A stretch of 43,675 bases of DNA from Ruminococcaceae bacterium P7 (GCA_900100595.1 FMUA01000013.1:58386-102060); one strand, 5' to 3'; shown: positions 7,519-16,700, numbered from the stretch's first letter. Notes: generated by a model not told the origin, from the sequence alone. A program made the numbers and translations.

Positions 7519-9063
7519 TCAGCTGACCCAGACGAGGTCGGTGTCGGTCGAGAAGTTGTCGATGCCGTAGAGCACGAGCACCTGTTCGGCTTCCTCGTCC
7601 CTGACGATCTGCGAGACGCTCTGCTTGTAGTAGCGCATGTCGACGAGTATCACCTTGCGGTAATTCTCCGCGAGGAACGGCGCAAGGCTGTGGCTGAAGC
7701 TGTCCTTGACCACCACGATCGTGCCGCGGTCGGCGCTGCTGTTCTCGATGGTCGTCAGCGCGTGGTTGCCGTCGAGGAACACGGGATATTTGTCGTCCTC
7801 GTCGAGGTGGCTGTAGAAGTAGAGCGTGTTGTATTCCTTGCTCTCTGTGCCCTCGGTGATGGTGACCTTGATGTTGCCGCCGTTGCCGGGATTGCTCCAG
7901 ACCTCAATGTCGTCGGGCTTGGAGAGCCAGAAGCCTGCGGTCGAGTAGGTCGTGCCGTAGAAGTTCGGGTAGATCTCCGCGTTGAGCTTGTCGCGGTCGA
8001 TGGGCGCCTTGTCGAGGTACTTGCAGAGCGCGGTGTAGCCTACATACGCGCCCGCCGTCGTCCAGTGGTGGTCGGTGCGGTAGTAGAGCTGCGTGCCCCC
8101 GGCATACGCCTCCTTGAACGGCTTGCGCAGGTCGATCATCGGGATGCCGCTCTTGCCCAGCTCCTTTGTGCCGAGGTTGAGCATCAGGTCGTCGCGGTAC
8201 GCGTCGTGAATCAGCGGCAGCTTGTCGCGGCAGATGTAGCCCGTCGAGGGCGCGAGCATCACCGCGATCGGCGTATCGCCGAGGTTCTCTTTGAAGTCCC
8301 TGACCGCGCCGATGTTTTTGAGGAAGTTGTTGTCCTGCGGAACGGGCACGTTGATGAGGTAGCCGTCGCTGCCGTGATAGACGCCGTTCGCGCCGTTATT
8401 GCCCAGCCCGAGGGCGTAGTAGCTGTTGAAGCCGACCCACATATTCCGCGCAGGGAACTGGTCGGCGAAGTAGGTCTCGAACTCCGAGCCGAACTTGCCC
8501 GAGGTGACGGTCTCAAAGGACGTTTCGGGGAACTGCTGCAAATAGCGCTTTTCCGACGAGCTGTACTCTCCCTTGGGGTTGAAGATGAACCACACCGACA
8601 GCGCCGCGATGAACACCACGAACACCGCCGCCGGCAAAAACCGCAGCTTTCCGCATTGGTCGTTGACGTACGGCTCGCTTTCCTTGTAGAGCGTCGCAGA
8701 GGTCTCCATCGGGTTGCGTTTGCCTGCACGCGGAATGTGACGCGTCTGCTCAGGTACGGGCTTTTCCTGCGGCTTGATCTTCGGCAGGGACTTCGGGAGC
8801 GATTCCAGCGTCTTTTTCAGCTTGATTTTCAGCTGCGGATTCAGTCTGAGCTTCTTTCTCAGGCTCAGCTTCGGTCTGCGCTTTGACGCGGGATTTGCCT
8901 TCTGCGGCGCCGCCTGCGTCACGTCCTGCCTGCGGAACACGCGGGTATGCTCACCCTCCTTGTTCTCCTCGGGCAGCGACGGCTTGCCGAACACGCGGGT
9001 CTTATCCTTTTCGGATTCGGTTTTGTGGCTGTTGTATTTTGAAATATCCGTATAGTGTTTCAT
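7519..9063 (-). CDS. DHHW family protein, AlgX/AlgJ-like O-acetylation partner
   Basis: 514 residues. A long charged cytoplasmic N-terminus (about 150 residues rich in Lys/Pro) precedes one membrane helix (FLPAAVFVVFIAALSVWFI) and an extracytoplasmic SGNH-hydrolase-like domain. The motif YYRTDHHWTTAGAYVGY is the family's DHHW signature, with Asp and His of the catalytic site. Such proteins pair with MBOAT acyltransferases to add acetyl groups to surface polysaccharides, as in alginate acetylation. The MBOAT gene lies 18 bases upstream on the same strand, so they form one operon. The long intracellular basic region is unusual. The polymer modified is unknown. Confidence 0.85.
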   Translation of the reverse strand: MKHYTDISKYNSHKTESEKDKTRVFGKPSLPEENKEGEHTRVFRRQDVTQAAPQKANPASKRRPKLSLRKKLRLNPQLKIKLKKTLESLPKSLPKIKPQEKPVPEQTRHIPRAGKRNPMETSATLYKESEPYVNDQCGKLRFLPAAVFVVFIAALSVWFIFNPKGEYSSSEKRYLQQFPETSFETVTSGKFGSEFETYFADQFPARNMWVGFNSYYALGLGNNGANGVYHGSDGYLINVPVPQDNNFLKNIGAVRDFKENLGDTPIAVMLAPSTGYICRDKLPLIHDAYRDDLMLNLGTKELGKSGIPMIDLRKPFKEAYAGGTQLYYRTDHHWTTAGAYVGYTALCKYLDKAPIDRDKLNAEIYPNFYGTTYSTAGFWLSKPDDIEVWSNPGNGGNIKVTITEGTESKEYNTLYFYSHLDEDDKYPVFLDGNHALTTIENSSADRGTIVVVKDSFSHSLAPFLAENYRKVILVDMRYYKQSVSQIVRDEEAEQVLVLYGIDNFSTDTDLVWVS

Positions 9064-9081
9064 ATTCTCTCCGCCCTCCGC

Positions 9082-10476
9082 TTAAAATCTGAAATAAAGG
9101 AACGGATTGTAGCTCTGCTGCACCAGTCCCGCGGTGCTGACGAGGAGCACCAGCAGACAGAACGCGGTCTCGGCAATCCAGATGTACTTTTTATCGCGCA
9201 CCTTGCCGTAGAGCTTCGCGCCGAGCGGTGTGCTCGCAACGCCCGCAATGACGAGCATCGGCAGGTAGCTGACTGTCAGCGCGAACGCGCTCTGACTCAT
9301 CACGCCGTTGCCGAAGTTGAACAGGTCGCCGAGGAAGGTGAAGAGCTGACCGACGTCGGTGAAGTAGAACAGTCCCCAGCCGATCATCACGATAAAGAGC
9401 GTGTAGATGTGGCGCAGGACGGCAGGGAGCCTGTCCAGCCACGGCTTGAGGACGAACTTCTCGAGAATCAGCAGGCCGCCGTAGTAGAGTCCCCAGAAGA
9501 TGAAGTTGTAGGACGCGCCGTGCCACAGTCCCGTCAACCCCCAGACGATCAGGAGGTTGATGATCTGACGCTTCACGCCCTTGCGGTTGCCGCCGAGCGG
9601 AATGTAAACATATTCCTTGAACCAGGTTGACAGGGAGATATGCCAGCGTCTCCAGAAGTCGGTGATGGACTCGGAGATATAGGGATAGTTGAAGTTTTTG
9701 AGGAACTCAAAGCCGAGCATGTTGCCCAGACCGCACGCCATGTCGGAGTAGCCCGAGAAGTCGAAATAGATCTGGAAGGTATAGGCGGCGATGCCGACCC
9801 ACGTTCCGAGCACGCCGTTCTTGTCGGAATGTCCGAACATCGCGGAGGTGAGCGCGCCCATCTGATTGGCGATGAGCACCTTCTTTCCCAGACCGATGCA
9901 GAACAGCTTCACGCCCTTGGTGAAGCGGTCGAGGGTTTCCTTGCGGTGGTCGAGCTGATACGCCACGTCGCGGTAGCGGACGATGGGACCCGCGATCAGC
10001 TGCGGAAACAGCGCGACGTAGGTGCCGAAGTTGATGAAGCTCTTCGAGACGGGCGCGTCGTCGCGGTAGACGTCGATGACGTAGGACATCGTCTGGAAGG
10101 TGTAGAACGAGATGCCGATGGGCAGTGAGATCTGCAGATCGGGAATGTTGAGGAACGGCAGGAGGTTGACAGTGTCGACGAGCATTCCCGTGTACTTGAA
10201 CACGGCGAGGATGCCGATATCGAGGATCACGGTCAGAATGAGGAACAGCTTTTTCTTTTTCGGATCCTCACGGTACTTGTCGACGAGGTAGCCGCCCGCG
10301 TAGTTGAAGGCGATGTTGAACACCATCAGCAGCACCAGCGTAGGCTCACCCCAGCCGTAGAAAATCAGGTTGACAATAAAGAGAAAAATGTTTCTGCCGA
10401 TCGGCGGCGTGACGTAGTAGATCAGCAGCGTCAGCGGCAGATAGGCAAACAGAAATACAAGGCTTGAAAATACCAA
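9082..10476 (-). CDS. MBOAT family O-acyltransferase (AlgI-like)
   Basis: 464 residues, about 11 membrane helices. MBOAT hallmarks are PQLIAGPIVRY, DFWRRWHISLSTWFKEYVY and GLWHGASYNFIFWGLYYG, the last holding the catalytic His. It transfers acyl (usually acetyl) groups across the membrane to a surface polymer, finished by the DHHW partner encoded next. The start is a TTG at 10474-10476, with GGGGG 8 bases upstream and no better ATG. A good promoter lies at 10513-10541. Confidence 0.92.
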   Translation of the reverse strand: MVFSSLVFLFAYLPLTLLIYYVTPPIGRNIFLFIVNLIFYGWGEPTLVLLMVFNIAFNYAGGYLVDKYREDPKKKKLFLILTVILDIGILAVFKYTGMLVDTVNLLPFLNIPDLQISLPIGISFYTFQTMSYVIDVYRDDAPVSKSFINFGTYVALFPQLIAGPIVRYRDVAYQLDHRKETLDRFTKGVKLFCIGLGKKVLIANQMGALTSAMFGHSDKNGVLGTWVGIAAYTFQIYFDFSGYSDMACGLGNMLGFEFLKNFNYPYISESITDFWRRWHISLSTWFKEYVYIPLGGNRKGVKRQIINLLIVWGLTGLWHGASYNFIFWGLYYGGLLILEKFVLKPWLDRLPAVLRHIYTLFIVMIGWGLFYFTDVGQLFTFLGDLFNFGNGVMSQSAFALTVSYLPMLVIAGVASTPLGAKLYGKVRDKKYIWIAETAFCLLVLLVSTAGLVQQSYNPFLYFRF

Positions 10477-10512
10477 GTCCCAATCCCCCTTCCAAAGTTT
10501 ACATACATCATC

Positions 10513-10541
10513 ATTGTACTCCAGAAAGCGGATGAAGTCAA
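10513..10541 (-). promoter_or_regulatory. Promoter of the MBOAT-DHHW operon
   Basis: On the minus strand TTGACT (10536-10541) and TACAAT (10513-10518) with a 17-bp spacer. Confidence 0.65.
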
Positions 10542-10560
10542 TATTCTGTCAGAGAATTTT

Positions 10561-11106
10561 CTATAGATATTGTCCGATTGCGGAAACGGCGTTTTGGGGA
10601 CAGAGGAGGGTTGCGTATTCGGAGAGCCTTGACGCGGTGAGGGCAGGGCATTTTTTGGCGTCGAACTCGCTGAGGAGCACCCTTGCCTGACGGGGAAGGG
10701 TGGGGTAGCCGAACACGAGGTAATACGCGCCGTGATGTTCATAGGCGCGCGCTTTGGCGCAGGCGATACCTGCGCGGTGAAGGAGCGAGAGGCAGTCGAG
10801 GAACGTCCCTGCGCTCTGAAAGCGGTAACAGAGCGTCGCACAGCGGCTGCGGTAGCGTTTTCCCTTTGCGCCGACGGTGACGAGGAGATAGCAGCCGTCG
10901 TTCATGCTGAGCGCCTCGACGCTCAGACGCTTGCCTGCGGTGGGGATGCCCTTATCCTTGCACGCCGCGCGGCTGAGGTGCGAGAGGATGCTCATGGAGC
11001 GGCTGTCCGACGCGTTCATGCGGCTGAAATCGAGCGCGTAGTCGCGCAGGTCGCCCGTCCCGAGAAATATCAGTACCCTGTTGCCGCTCAATCGGCTGAT
11101 GGTCAT
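10561..11106 (-). CDS. mecA: Adaptor protein MecA-like
   Basis: 181 residues, shorter than the about 220 of Bacillus MecA. The N-terminal RLSGNRVLIFLGTGDLRDYAL and the middle LSVEALSMNDGCYLLVTVGAKG follow the MecA N-domain pattern; the C-terminal YRFQSAGTFLDCLSLLHR and YEHHGAYYLVFG match the MecA C-domain that docks on ClpC. MecA delivers proteins to ClpCP protease. The ATG at 11104-11106 is preferred over a GTG nine bases upstream because AGAGAGG is then 6 bases away. The 16-bp repeat array begins just upstream. Assignment is by pattern; identity to known MecA is modest. Confidence 0.75.
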   Translation of the reverse strand: MTISRLSGNRVLIFLGTGDLRDYALDFSRMNASDSRSMSILSHLSRAACKDKGIPTAGKRLSVEALSMNDGCYLLVTVGAKGKRYRSRCATLCYRFQSAGTFLDCLSLLHRAGIACAKARAYEHHGAYYLVFGYPTLPRQARVLLSEFDAKKCPALTASRLSEYATLLCPQNAVSAIGQYL

Positions 11107-11120
11107 GCGTTTCACCTCTC

Positions 11121-11374
11121 TTTTAATTCGCGTATCTTTTAAATCGCGTATCTTTTAAATCGCGTATCTTTTAAATCGCGTACTATGGGATTATATGTAC
11201 GGCTGCCGTTCGTTTTCGCGGGAGAAGTTCATCAGACTCCCACCAATCCCATTTGCTAAGGATAGGTTTTATGTGATTCCGTTTCACTATCAAACGTCTG
11301 CCGCGTAAACGCGCGGTTTCAGAACGCACCGAGTTACAGTCCGCGAATTGCCCGCGGGGGCTTCCCCGCCGCCA
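11121..11374. repeat. Mosaic intergenic repeat, copy B (with four 16-bp units)
   Basis: Four tandem units of TTTTAAATCGCGTATC (11121-11184, first and last slightly changed) lead into GTACTATGG. The core follows: CGTTTTCGCGGG, GTTCATCAGAC at 11227-11237, seven variable bases, AATCCCATTT at 11245-11254. A right module (AAACGTCTGCCGCGTAAACG, GAACGCACCG) resembles that of copy D. It ends in a hairpin GCGGGG/CCCCGC at 11354-11369. It lies between divergent genes mecA and the GH13 gene. Confidence 0.85.
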
Positions 11375-11432
11375 CTAATTCATTGTATTCCGAAAAACCT
11401 GTCCGTGCAAGTGATTTTTCTTGGGTTTTATC

Positions 11433-11461
11433 TTGCCAAAATCTCCCGAAAATGTTATACT
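11433..11461 (+). promoter_or_regulatory. Promoter of the GH13 gene
   Basis: TTGCCA (11433-11438) and TATACT (11456-11461) with a 17-bp spacer. Confidence 0.65.
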
Positions 11462-11503
11462 GAGAATGGAATTTTTTATTCAAAATGAAAGGGTGATTTT
11501 ACT

Positions 11504-13033
11504 ATGCCAAACTGGCTCAACGACGCGGTGTTCTATGAGATCTATCCGCAGAGCTTCTACGATTCCAACGGCGACGGCATCGGCGACATCGAGGGTATTA
11601 TCCAAAAGCTCGACTATGTGAAGGAGCTGGGCTGCAACGCGATCTGGCTCAATCCCGTCTATGATTCCCCGTTCATGGACGCGGGCTACGACGTCCGCGA
11701 CTACAAAAAGGTCGCTCCCCGCTACGGCACCAACGGGGACTTGGTGCGGCTCTTTGAGGCGGCTCACGCAAAGGGAATCCGCATCCTGCTCGACCTCGTG
11801 CCCGGTCACACCTCCGATCAGCATCCGTGGTTCCTCGAGGCGAAAAAGGCGGCTCAGAGCGAGTACTCCAACCGCTACATCTTCACCAAGACCGTCTGGG
11901 ACGCACCTCCCGAATACCGCATGATGTGCGGCATCTGCGAGCGCAACGGCAACTACATGGTCAACTATTTCAGCTCCCAGCCTGCCCTTAACTACGGCTT
12001 CTATCACGTGACCCATCCCGAGTGGCAGCTCCCCTTTGACCATCCCGACTGCCAAAAAACCGTCGACGCGATCAAGGACATCATGCGCTTCTGGCTCGAC
12101 AAGGGCGCTGACGGCTTCCGCGTCGATATGGCGGATTCCCTCGTCAAGAACGACGACGACAAGATTGCCACCGCCGCGATCTGGCGCAGCGTCCGCGAGA
12201 TGATGGACGCCGAGTACCCCGACTGCGCGATGGTCTCCGAGTGGTGCAGTCCCGAGCGTTCCATCAACAACGCCGGCTTCCACATGGACTTCTACCTCGA
12301 CCACTACGGCAACGGCTATTCCCGTCTGTTCCGCTTCGGCGAATGGGGTGACCTCGCGGTGTTCAACAAGAACGGAAAGGGCAGTCTCAAGGCGTTCACC
12401 GACGAGTACCTCCCCAACTACAACCGCACCAAGGAGAACGGCTACATCTGCTTCATGACCAACAACCACGACATGCCGCGTGTGACCGCCTACCTCGACA
12501 AGCAGGCGATCAAGCTCGTCAACGCCTTCATCTTCACCATGCCCGGCGTTCCGTTCCTCTACTACGGCGACGAGATCGGCATGCGCTATCAGGCTGACCT
12601 CGTCAGCAAGGAGGGCGGCTTCTCGCGTACAGGCTCCCGTACCCCGATGCAGTGGAACAGCGGCAGGAACCTCGGCTTCTCCGAGAGCGACGCGCCGTAT
12701 CTGCCCGTCGACAAGAGCGCCGACGCGCCCACCGTCGAGAACCAGCAGAACGACCCCGACAGCATTTATAAGGTCGTCACCGACCTCATCGCGCTCCGTC
12801 ACAAGTACGCCGACCTCCACGGCAACGGCGAGCTGGAATTCATGACCGACGGCAATCACCTCCCGTTTGCCTACCGCCGCGGCGATATGGTGATGTATTT
12901 CAACACCACGGGCGAGTATTTCGAGATCGACACCCGCTACAGCGGCGACGTCGTCTACAAGATCGGTCAGGCGGAGATCGCGGACGGCAAGATCAAAATG
13001 CAGCCGCAGAGCTTTTTGCTTGTCAATTGTTAA
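11504..13033 (+). CDS. Cytoplasmic alpha-amylase-family glycoside hydrolase (GH13)
   Basis: 509 residues. The GH13 barrel motifs are present: DLVPGHTSDQH (region I), GFRVDMADS with nucleophile Asp208 (region II), VSEWCSPE with the acid/base Glu (region III) and TNNHDMPR with the transition-state Asp (region IV). The opening WLNDAVFYEIYPQSFYDSNG and GVPFLYYGDEIGM are typical of alpha-glucosidase or oligo-1,6-glucosidase-type members. There is no signal peptide or dockerin, so it probably acts on imported maltodextrins or glycogen inside the cell, consistent with glgB further along. The exact bond and substrate are not decidable. RBS AAAGGGTG precedes the ATG. Confidence 0.9.
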   Translation: MPNWLNDAVFYEIYPQSFYDSNGDGIGDIEGIIQKLDYVKELGCNAIWLNPVYDSPFMDAGYDVRDYKKVAPRYGTNGDLVRLFEAAHAKGIRILLDLVPGHTSDQHPWFLEAKKAAQSEYSNRYIFTKTVWDAPPEYRMMCGICERNGNYMVNYFSSQPALNYGFYHVTHPEWQLPFDHPDCQKTVDAIKDIMRFWLDKGADGFRVDMADSLVKNDDDKIATAAIWRSVREMMDAEYPDCAMVSEWCSPERSINNAGFHMDFYLDHYGNGYSRLFRFGEWGDLAVFNKNGKGSLKAFTDEYLPNYNRTKENGYICFMTNNHDMPRVTAYLDKQAIKLVNAFIFTMPGVPFLYYGDEIGMRYQADLVSKEGGFSRTGSRTPMQWNSGRNLGFSESDAPYLPVDKSADAPTVENQQNDPDSIYKVVTDLIALRHKYADLHGNGELEFMTDGNHLPFAYRRGDMVMYFNTTGEYFEIDTRYSGDVVYKIGQAEIADGKIKMQPQSFLLVNC

Positions 13034-13047
13034 TCGTTTAAAAGCAG

Positions 13048-13080
13048 AATCGGAGATGCCGAAGCATCTCCGATTTTTTT
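13048..13080. terminator. Terminator between GH13 gene and patatin gene
   Basis: Perfect 12-bp stem AATCGGAGATGC/GCATCTCCGATT with a CGAA loop and T-run on the plus strand. The stop codon of the facing patatin gene lies in the T-run. Confidence 0.9.
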
Positions 13081-13981
13081 ATGCGTTATCGTTTTGGGTT
13101 CCGAATATTTTCAACAGCTCGTCCCTGTGCGCCATGATCGCGTCGTAGCCCTCCTGTATCGTCTCGTCGACGCTGTCGATCGCGAAAAGCTGGGTGTTCT
13201 CGTTCTTGATCTCGATCGCGAGGTCTGCCATCTTCTGCGACTTGCGCGTGCCGTCGATGGAGTACACGTCCAGCGCGCGCCAGATCACCTTGATCAGTCC
13301 GTCCAGACCCGCGTCGGGGTTGTACGCCATGATGTCGAAGCCGATCGCGAGCACCTTGCCCACGCCCATATCCTTGAGTATCTTGACGGGCAGGTTGTCC
13401 TTGGAGCCGCCGTCGATGAAGTTGTAGTTGCCGTAGTCGCAGGTCGTGTAGATCGCGGGGAACGACATGCTCGCACGCACCGCCACCTCGAGCGGCACGT
13501 CGGTCAGGTAGTGGATGTGGTCGTTTTGCAAGCCCTCGTCATAGGTCGTGAAGATGCACTCGTCGGTCGTCAGCGTGTCCACCGTGCAGATCGAGAGGTT
13601 GATCGGCAGGTCGCGGAACCCGCGGATTCCCTTGAGAAGCATGCCCTCCTTGACGACGTCGGCGATCAGCTGTCCGTCCTTGATGCCGTCCTTGTCGACC
13701 TTCTTGTTGATGATGAACGTCGCGAGCGCCTTGAAGATCAGTCCGTTGTCTATCTCAGCGAGGGTTTTCCAGTGCTTTTTCGCGAAGTAGCGCATCTCGT
13801 TGGGGGTCATGCCCATCGCGCAGATCGCCGCCATTGCCGCTCCCGAGCTGGTGCCCGAGACGTACTGCGGATGAATGCCCAGCTCATAGAGCGCCTGTAT
13901 TGCGCCGATGTGCGCGATTCCCTGCAGACCGCCGCCCGAGAAGGCAATGCCGACGGCGTTTTTTCTGTCAGCCTTATCCAT
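13079..13981 (-). CDS. Patatin-like phospholipase
   Basis: 300 residues. The oxyanion loop SGGGLQGIAHIG (residues 15-26), nucleophile elbow GTSSG with Ser45 and the DGG motif in FIDGGSKDNLPV define the patatin Ser-Asp dyad. Members are lipid acyl hydrolases. There is no signal peptide, so it is probably cytoplasmic or peripheral to the membrane. The start at 13979-13981 has AAAGGAG five bases upstream; an in-frame ATG 15 bases earlier overlaps that RBS and is rejected. It follows the membrane glycosyltransferase gene by 11 bases on the same strand and is likely co-transcribed. Confidence 0.9.
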   Translation of the reverse strand: MDKADRKNAVGIAFSGGGLQGIAHIGAIQALYELGIHPQYVSGTSSGAAMAAICAMGMTPNEMRYFAKKHWKTLAEIDNGLIFKALATFIINKKVDKDGIKDGQLIADVVKEGMLLKGIRGFRDLPINLSICTVDTLTTDECIFTTYDEGLQNDHIHYLTDVPLEVAVRASMSFPAIYTTCDYGNYNFIDGGSKDNLPVKILKDMGVGKVLAIGFDIMAYNPDAGLDGLIKVIWRALDVYSIDGTRKSQKMADLAIEIKNENTQLFAIDSVDETIQEGYDAIMAHRDELLKIFGTQNDNA

Positions 13982-13992
13982 GATTACTCCTT

Positions 13993-15711
13993 TCATTTGT
14001 AGAACCGGTATACGTTGCAGTAGGATTCTGTTTCTACAAAGTAGTCGTACCAGTTGTAGAATTCGTCGAAGCTGTAGTCAGCCTGAATCAGCTCGTAGTT
14101 TTTGAGCTGCGTGTTCTGCGTGATGCTGTCGATCACGGTGTCGCTGTCCGCAAGACGCGAGATATAGACCGTGATCTCGTCCTCCGCGGCGATCCTCGGG
14201 TCGGAGCCGAGGTTTTTCAGCGAGTCGCCCCCGGTGCGGTCGACGTCGCCGTTATTCATGTATGCGTCCGCGAACGCGGTGATCTTGCCGTTCGTCACCA
14301 CGCCGCGGTCATTCGCGAAGGTTTCCAGCTCACTCGCGAGCGTGCGGGACATCTCGGCCGTCTGGACGATCATGATGTTGTCGTAGTTCATGAACTTGTC
14401 GATGCACTTGTTCCACTCGAGCATCGCCGTACCGACAAAGACGACGTCCTTTGTTTTGGCGTCATAGAGGTTGGTCTTGCCGTAGAGGTAGTACGGCTGA
14501 ACGGTCAGCAGACCGATCACGAGGGCAGCTGCCATCACAAGGGGCTGAATCCATTGAAGCTTTTCGCTCCGGAACAGGAATCGGAAAATCCGGATGAACG
14601 CGAAGGTATAGAGCATCGCAATCAGCGGCAGGGAAGCCATGACGTAGCGGTCGCTGTTGAACGGCGACACGAGCGCGATGCCGAGGAAGTAGACCACCGC
14701 GGGGATGATGACGAACCACGCCTTGCGGCTGAGCTTACGGCGCATCGCGGCGCGGAAGAAGATACCTGCCGCGATGACGAGCACGGTGGAGCCGATGAAC
14801 AGCGGCAGGAGGTTGAGGAACAGGTCTTTCGTCAGAATCTGAACGTAGGTGCCGAGCTTGTAGAACACGTAGGTGACAATGGTGATCGCGTCGACCGAGA
14901 AGTTGAGCGAGCCGAAGCCGCGGTTGCCGCCGAGGACGTTCTGAATGATATGCGGATAAATCGCGAGCGCAAGACCTGCGCCGACGAGCGCGGTCGCGAT
15001 ATAGAGCATCAGGCTCTTGATATTCTTTTCCTTGATGCTGAAAACGAGGTACACAAGCCCCGTCAGACCGGCGCAGAGGATGAAGTAATACTGCGTGAGG
15101 ATGCCGAGCACGACGACGGGCAGGAGCAGGAAGCAGTCGGTGACGAGCACCCTGTTTTTCTTCTCGTAGAACCGCAGCGTGAGGCTGATGAACGCGAGCA
15201 CAAAGAAGGTCAGCGAGGCGTACATGCGCAGATAGACGGTCGTCGTGATGCAGGCGACGCTCAGCGCGTACCCTCCGACGGCGAGCAGGGCATAGAGGTT
15301 GCTGCCCGTGACGCGCTTACCGATTTGGAAGAGCATCAGTAGCGCGCCCGTCATCATCGCGAGGTTGATCGCGAACGCGAGCCACTTGCTGAACACCTCG
15401 GGGAAGAAGGAGCAGACCGTGTGCACGAGCGCGTAATAGAACGGCGGATGCGACGCGTCGATGATCTGGTTCTGCACGACCTGCGCATAGTCGAAGCGGT
15501 GCTCGGGATAGACCGCGAGGTACTCGTTCATATCCTCGGGGGTGTTCCAGCCGCCGATGCTGAGCTGCTTGGAGGAGTTCGCGAGGTTGTAGGTGAGCAG
15601 CTCGTCCTCGTGATAGCCCTGCTTGGTGAACAGGAACAGCGTGCTCACGCCGAGACTGAGCAGGATGATCACCGCGAGTATCACCCGCGTGGTGGTTTTG
15701 CTGAGCTTCAT
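13993..15711 (-). CDS. GT39/ArnT-type membrane glycosyltransferase
   Basis: 572 residues with about 10-11 membrane helices and a C-terminal soluble part. The acidic pair in the first external loop (GYHEDELLTYNLAN) and the HPPFYYALVHTV motif are typical of the lipid-linked-sugar GT-C superfamily (protein mannosyltransferase and ArnT type). Such enzymes move a sugar from a polyprenyl carrier to a protein, lipid or polymer outside the membrane. The ATG at 15709-15711 is chosen with AAAGGA eight bases upstream; an ATG 18 bases earlier is possible. The acceptor is unknown. Confidence 0.85.
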   Translation of the reverse strand: MKLSKTTTRVILAVIILLSLGVSTLFLFTKQGYHEDELLTYNLANSSKQLSIGGWNTPEDMNEYLAVYPEHRFDYAQVVQNQIIDASHPPFYYALVHTVCSFFPEVFSKWLAFAINLAMMTGALLMLFQIGKRVTGSNLYALLAVGGYALSVACITTTVYLRMYASLTFFVLAFISLTLRFYEKKNRVLVTDCFLLLPVVVLGILTQYYFILCAGLTGLVYLVFSIKEKNIKSLMLYIATALVGAGLALAIYPHIIQNVLGGNRGFGSLNFSVDAITIVTYVFYKLGTYVQILTKDLFLNLLPLFIGSTVLVIAAGIFFRAAMRRKLSRKAWFVIIPAVVYFLGIALVSPFNSDRYVMASLPLIAMLYTFAFIRIFRFLFRSEKLQWIQPLVMAAALVIGLLTVQPYYLYGKTNLYDAKTKDVVFVGTAMLEWNKCIDKFMNYDNIMIVQTAEMSRTLASELETFANDRGVVTNGKITAFADAYMNNGDVDRTGGDSLKNLGSDPRIAAEDEITVYISRLADSDTVIDSITQNTQLKNYELIQADYSFDEFYNWYDYFVETESYCNVYRFYK

Positions 15712-15761
15712 AGTCATCGTCCTTTGCATGGTGAAATGTTATAATATGTATATTTATGTCT

Positions 15762-15791
15762 ATTATACCATTAAAGCGGCACAATTAACAA
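15762..15791 (-). promoter_or_regulatory. Promoter of the glycosyltransferase-patatin unit
   Basis: Minus strand TTGTTA (15786-15791) and TATAAT (15762-15767) with an 18-bp spacer. Confidence 0.6.
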
Positions 15792-15813
15792 TAGATTTTT
15801 GAAATTTTTTTAT

Positions 15814-15843
15814 AAAAAAAGGGACGTGCATATCGCACGCCCC
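15814..15843 (-). terminator. Terminator after aqpZ
   Basis: On the minus strand, a GGGCGTGC/GCACGTCCC-type stem followed by a run of seven T. Confidence 0.8.
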
Positions 15844-15861
15844 AAAAGAGATGTCAAAAGA

Positions 15862-16566
15862 TTAGTCCTTCTTGCCTTCGAGAACCTTGTAGACAACAGC
15901 CGCGAGAGCCGAGCCGACGAAGGGACCGACGATGAATACCCACAGAACGCCCATGGGAGCCGCGTTGCCGTTCATCATAGCGACCAGAGCGGGACCGAAG
16001 CTTCTCGCGGGGTTCACGGAGGTGCCCGTGAGACCGATGCCGAGAATGTGGACGAGGGTGAGGGTCAGACCGATGACAAGACCGCCGAAGGAACCGTGGT
16101 TCGCCTTCTTGGAGGTGACGCCGAGGATGGTCAGAACGAATACGAAGGTCAGGAAGCACTCGACCAGCAGACCTGCGACGACGCTCTCATTCACGCCCGC
16201 GAGACCGTTGGAGCCGAAGCCGCCCGTCATATCCTTCACGCCGCCGAGACCGAAGATCGCAGCGAGAACGCCTGCGCCCGCGAAAGCGCCGAGGCACTGG
16301 GAGATGATGTAGCCGATGAAGTCAGCCACGCTCATGCCGCCCGAGATGAGCACGCCGAGAGATACCGCGGGGTTGATGTGGCAGCCCGAGATGTTGCCGA
16401 CGCAGTAAGCCATGCCGACGATGACAAGACCGAACGCCAGAGCGGTCAGGATGTAGCCGCCGCCGTTCGCCGCGTCGCAGCCGACGAGCATCGCGGTACC
16501 GCAGCCGAGTACCACGAGAACCATGGTGCCGATAAATTCGGCGATGTACTTTTTGACAGAATTCAT
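15862..16566 (-). CDS. aqpZ: Aquaporin (MIP family channel)
   Basis: 234 residues with six membrane helices. The two pore motifs are HINPAVS and SVNPARS. AEFIGTMVLVVLGCGTA at the start and the Arg after the second NPA are typical of water-selective AqpZ-type channels, though the selectivity filter was not modelled. The RBS GGAGG lies 9 bases before the ATG. It has its own promoter and terminator and is a single-gene unit. Confidence 0.93.
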   Translation of the reverse strand: MNSVKKYIAEFIGTMVLVVLGCGTAMLVGCDAANGGGYILTALAFGLVIVGMAYCVGNISGCHINPAVSLGVLISGGMSVADFIGYIISQCLGAFAGAGVLAAIFGLGGVKDMTGGFGSNGLAGVNESVVAGLLVECFLTFVFVLTILGVTSKKANHGSFGGLVIGLTLTLVHILGIGLTGTSVNPARSFGPALVAMMNGNAAPMGVLWVFIVGPFVGSALAAVVYKVLEGKKD

Positions 16567-16615
16567 AGTTTAATCCTCCTTATGAAATTTTTTGCCTATA
16601 AATTCGTACAAGCCT

Positions 16616-16644
16616 ACTATAGCACAAAAAAATCAGGATTGCAA
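16616..16644 (-). promoter_or_regulatory. Promoter of aqpZ
   Basis: Minus strand TTGCAA (16639-16644) and TATAGT (16616-16621), 17-bp spacer. Confidence 0.65.
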
Positions 16645-16700
16645 GCTAATTTGCACAGTTTTTTGAGAATATCATATGGATTCTTATGCGGTTGTGTCGA

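Noticed and set aside
7492..8886. 464-codon plus-strand frame opposite the DHHW gene
   Set aside because: Antisense shadow; the minus-strand gene has the DHHW motif, RBS and a partner gene.
11121..11184. CRISPR array from the 16-bp units
   Set aside because: Units are contiguous without spacers and too short.
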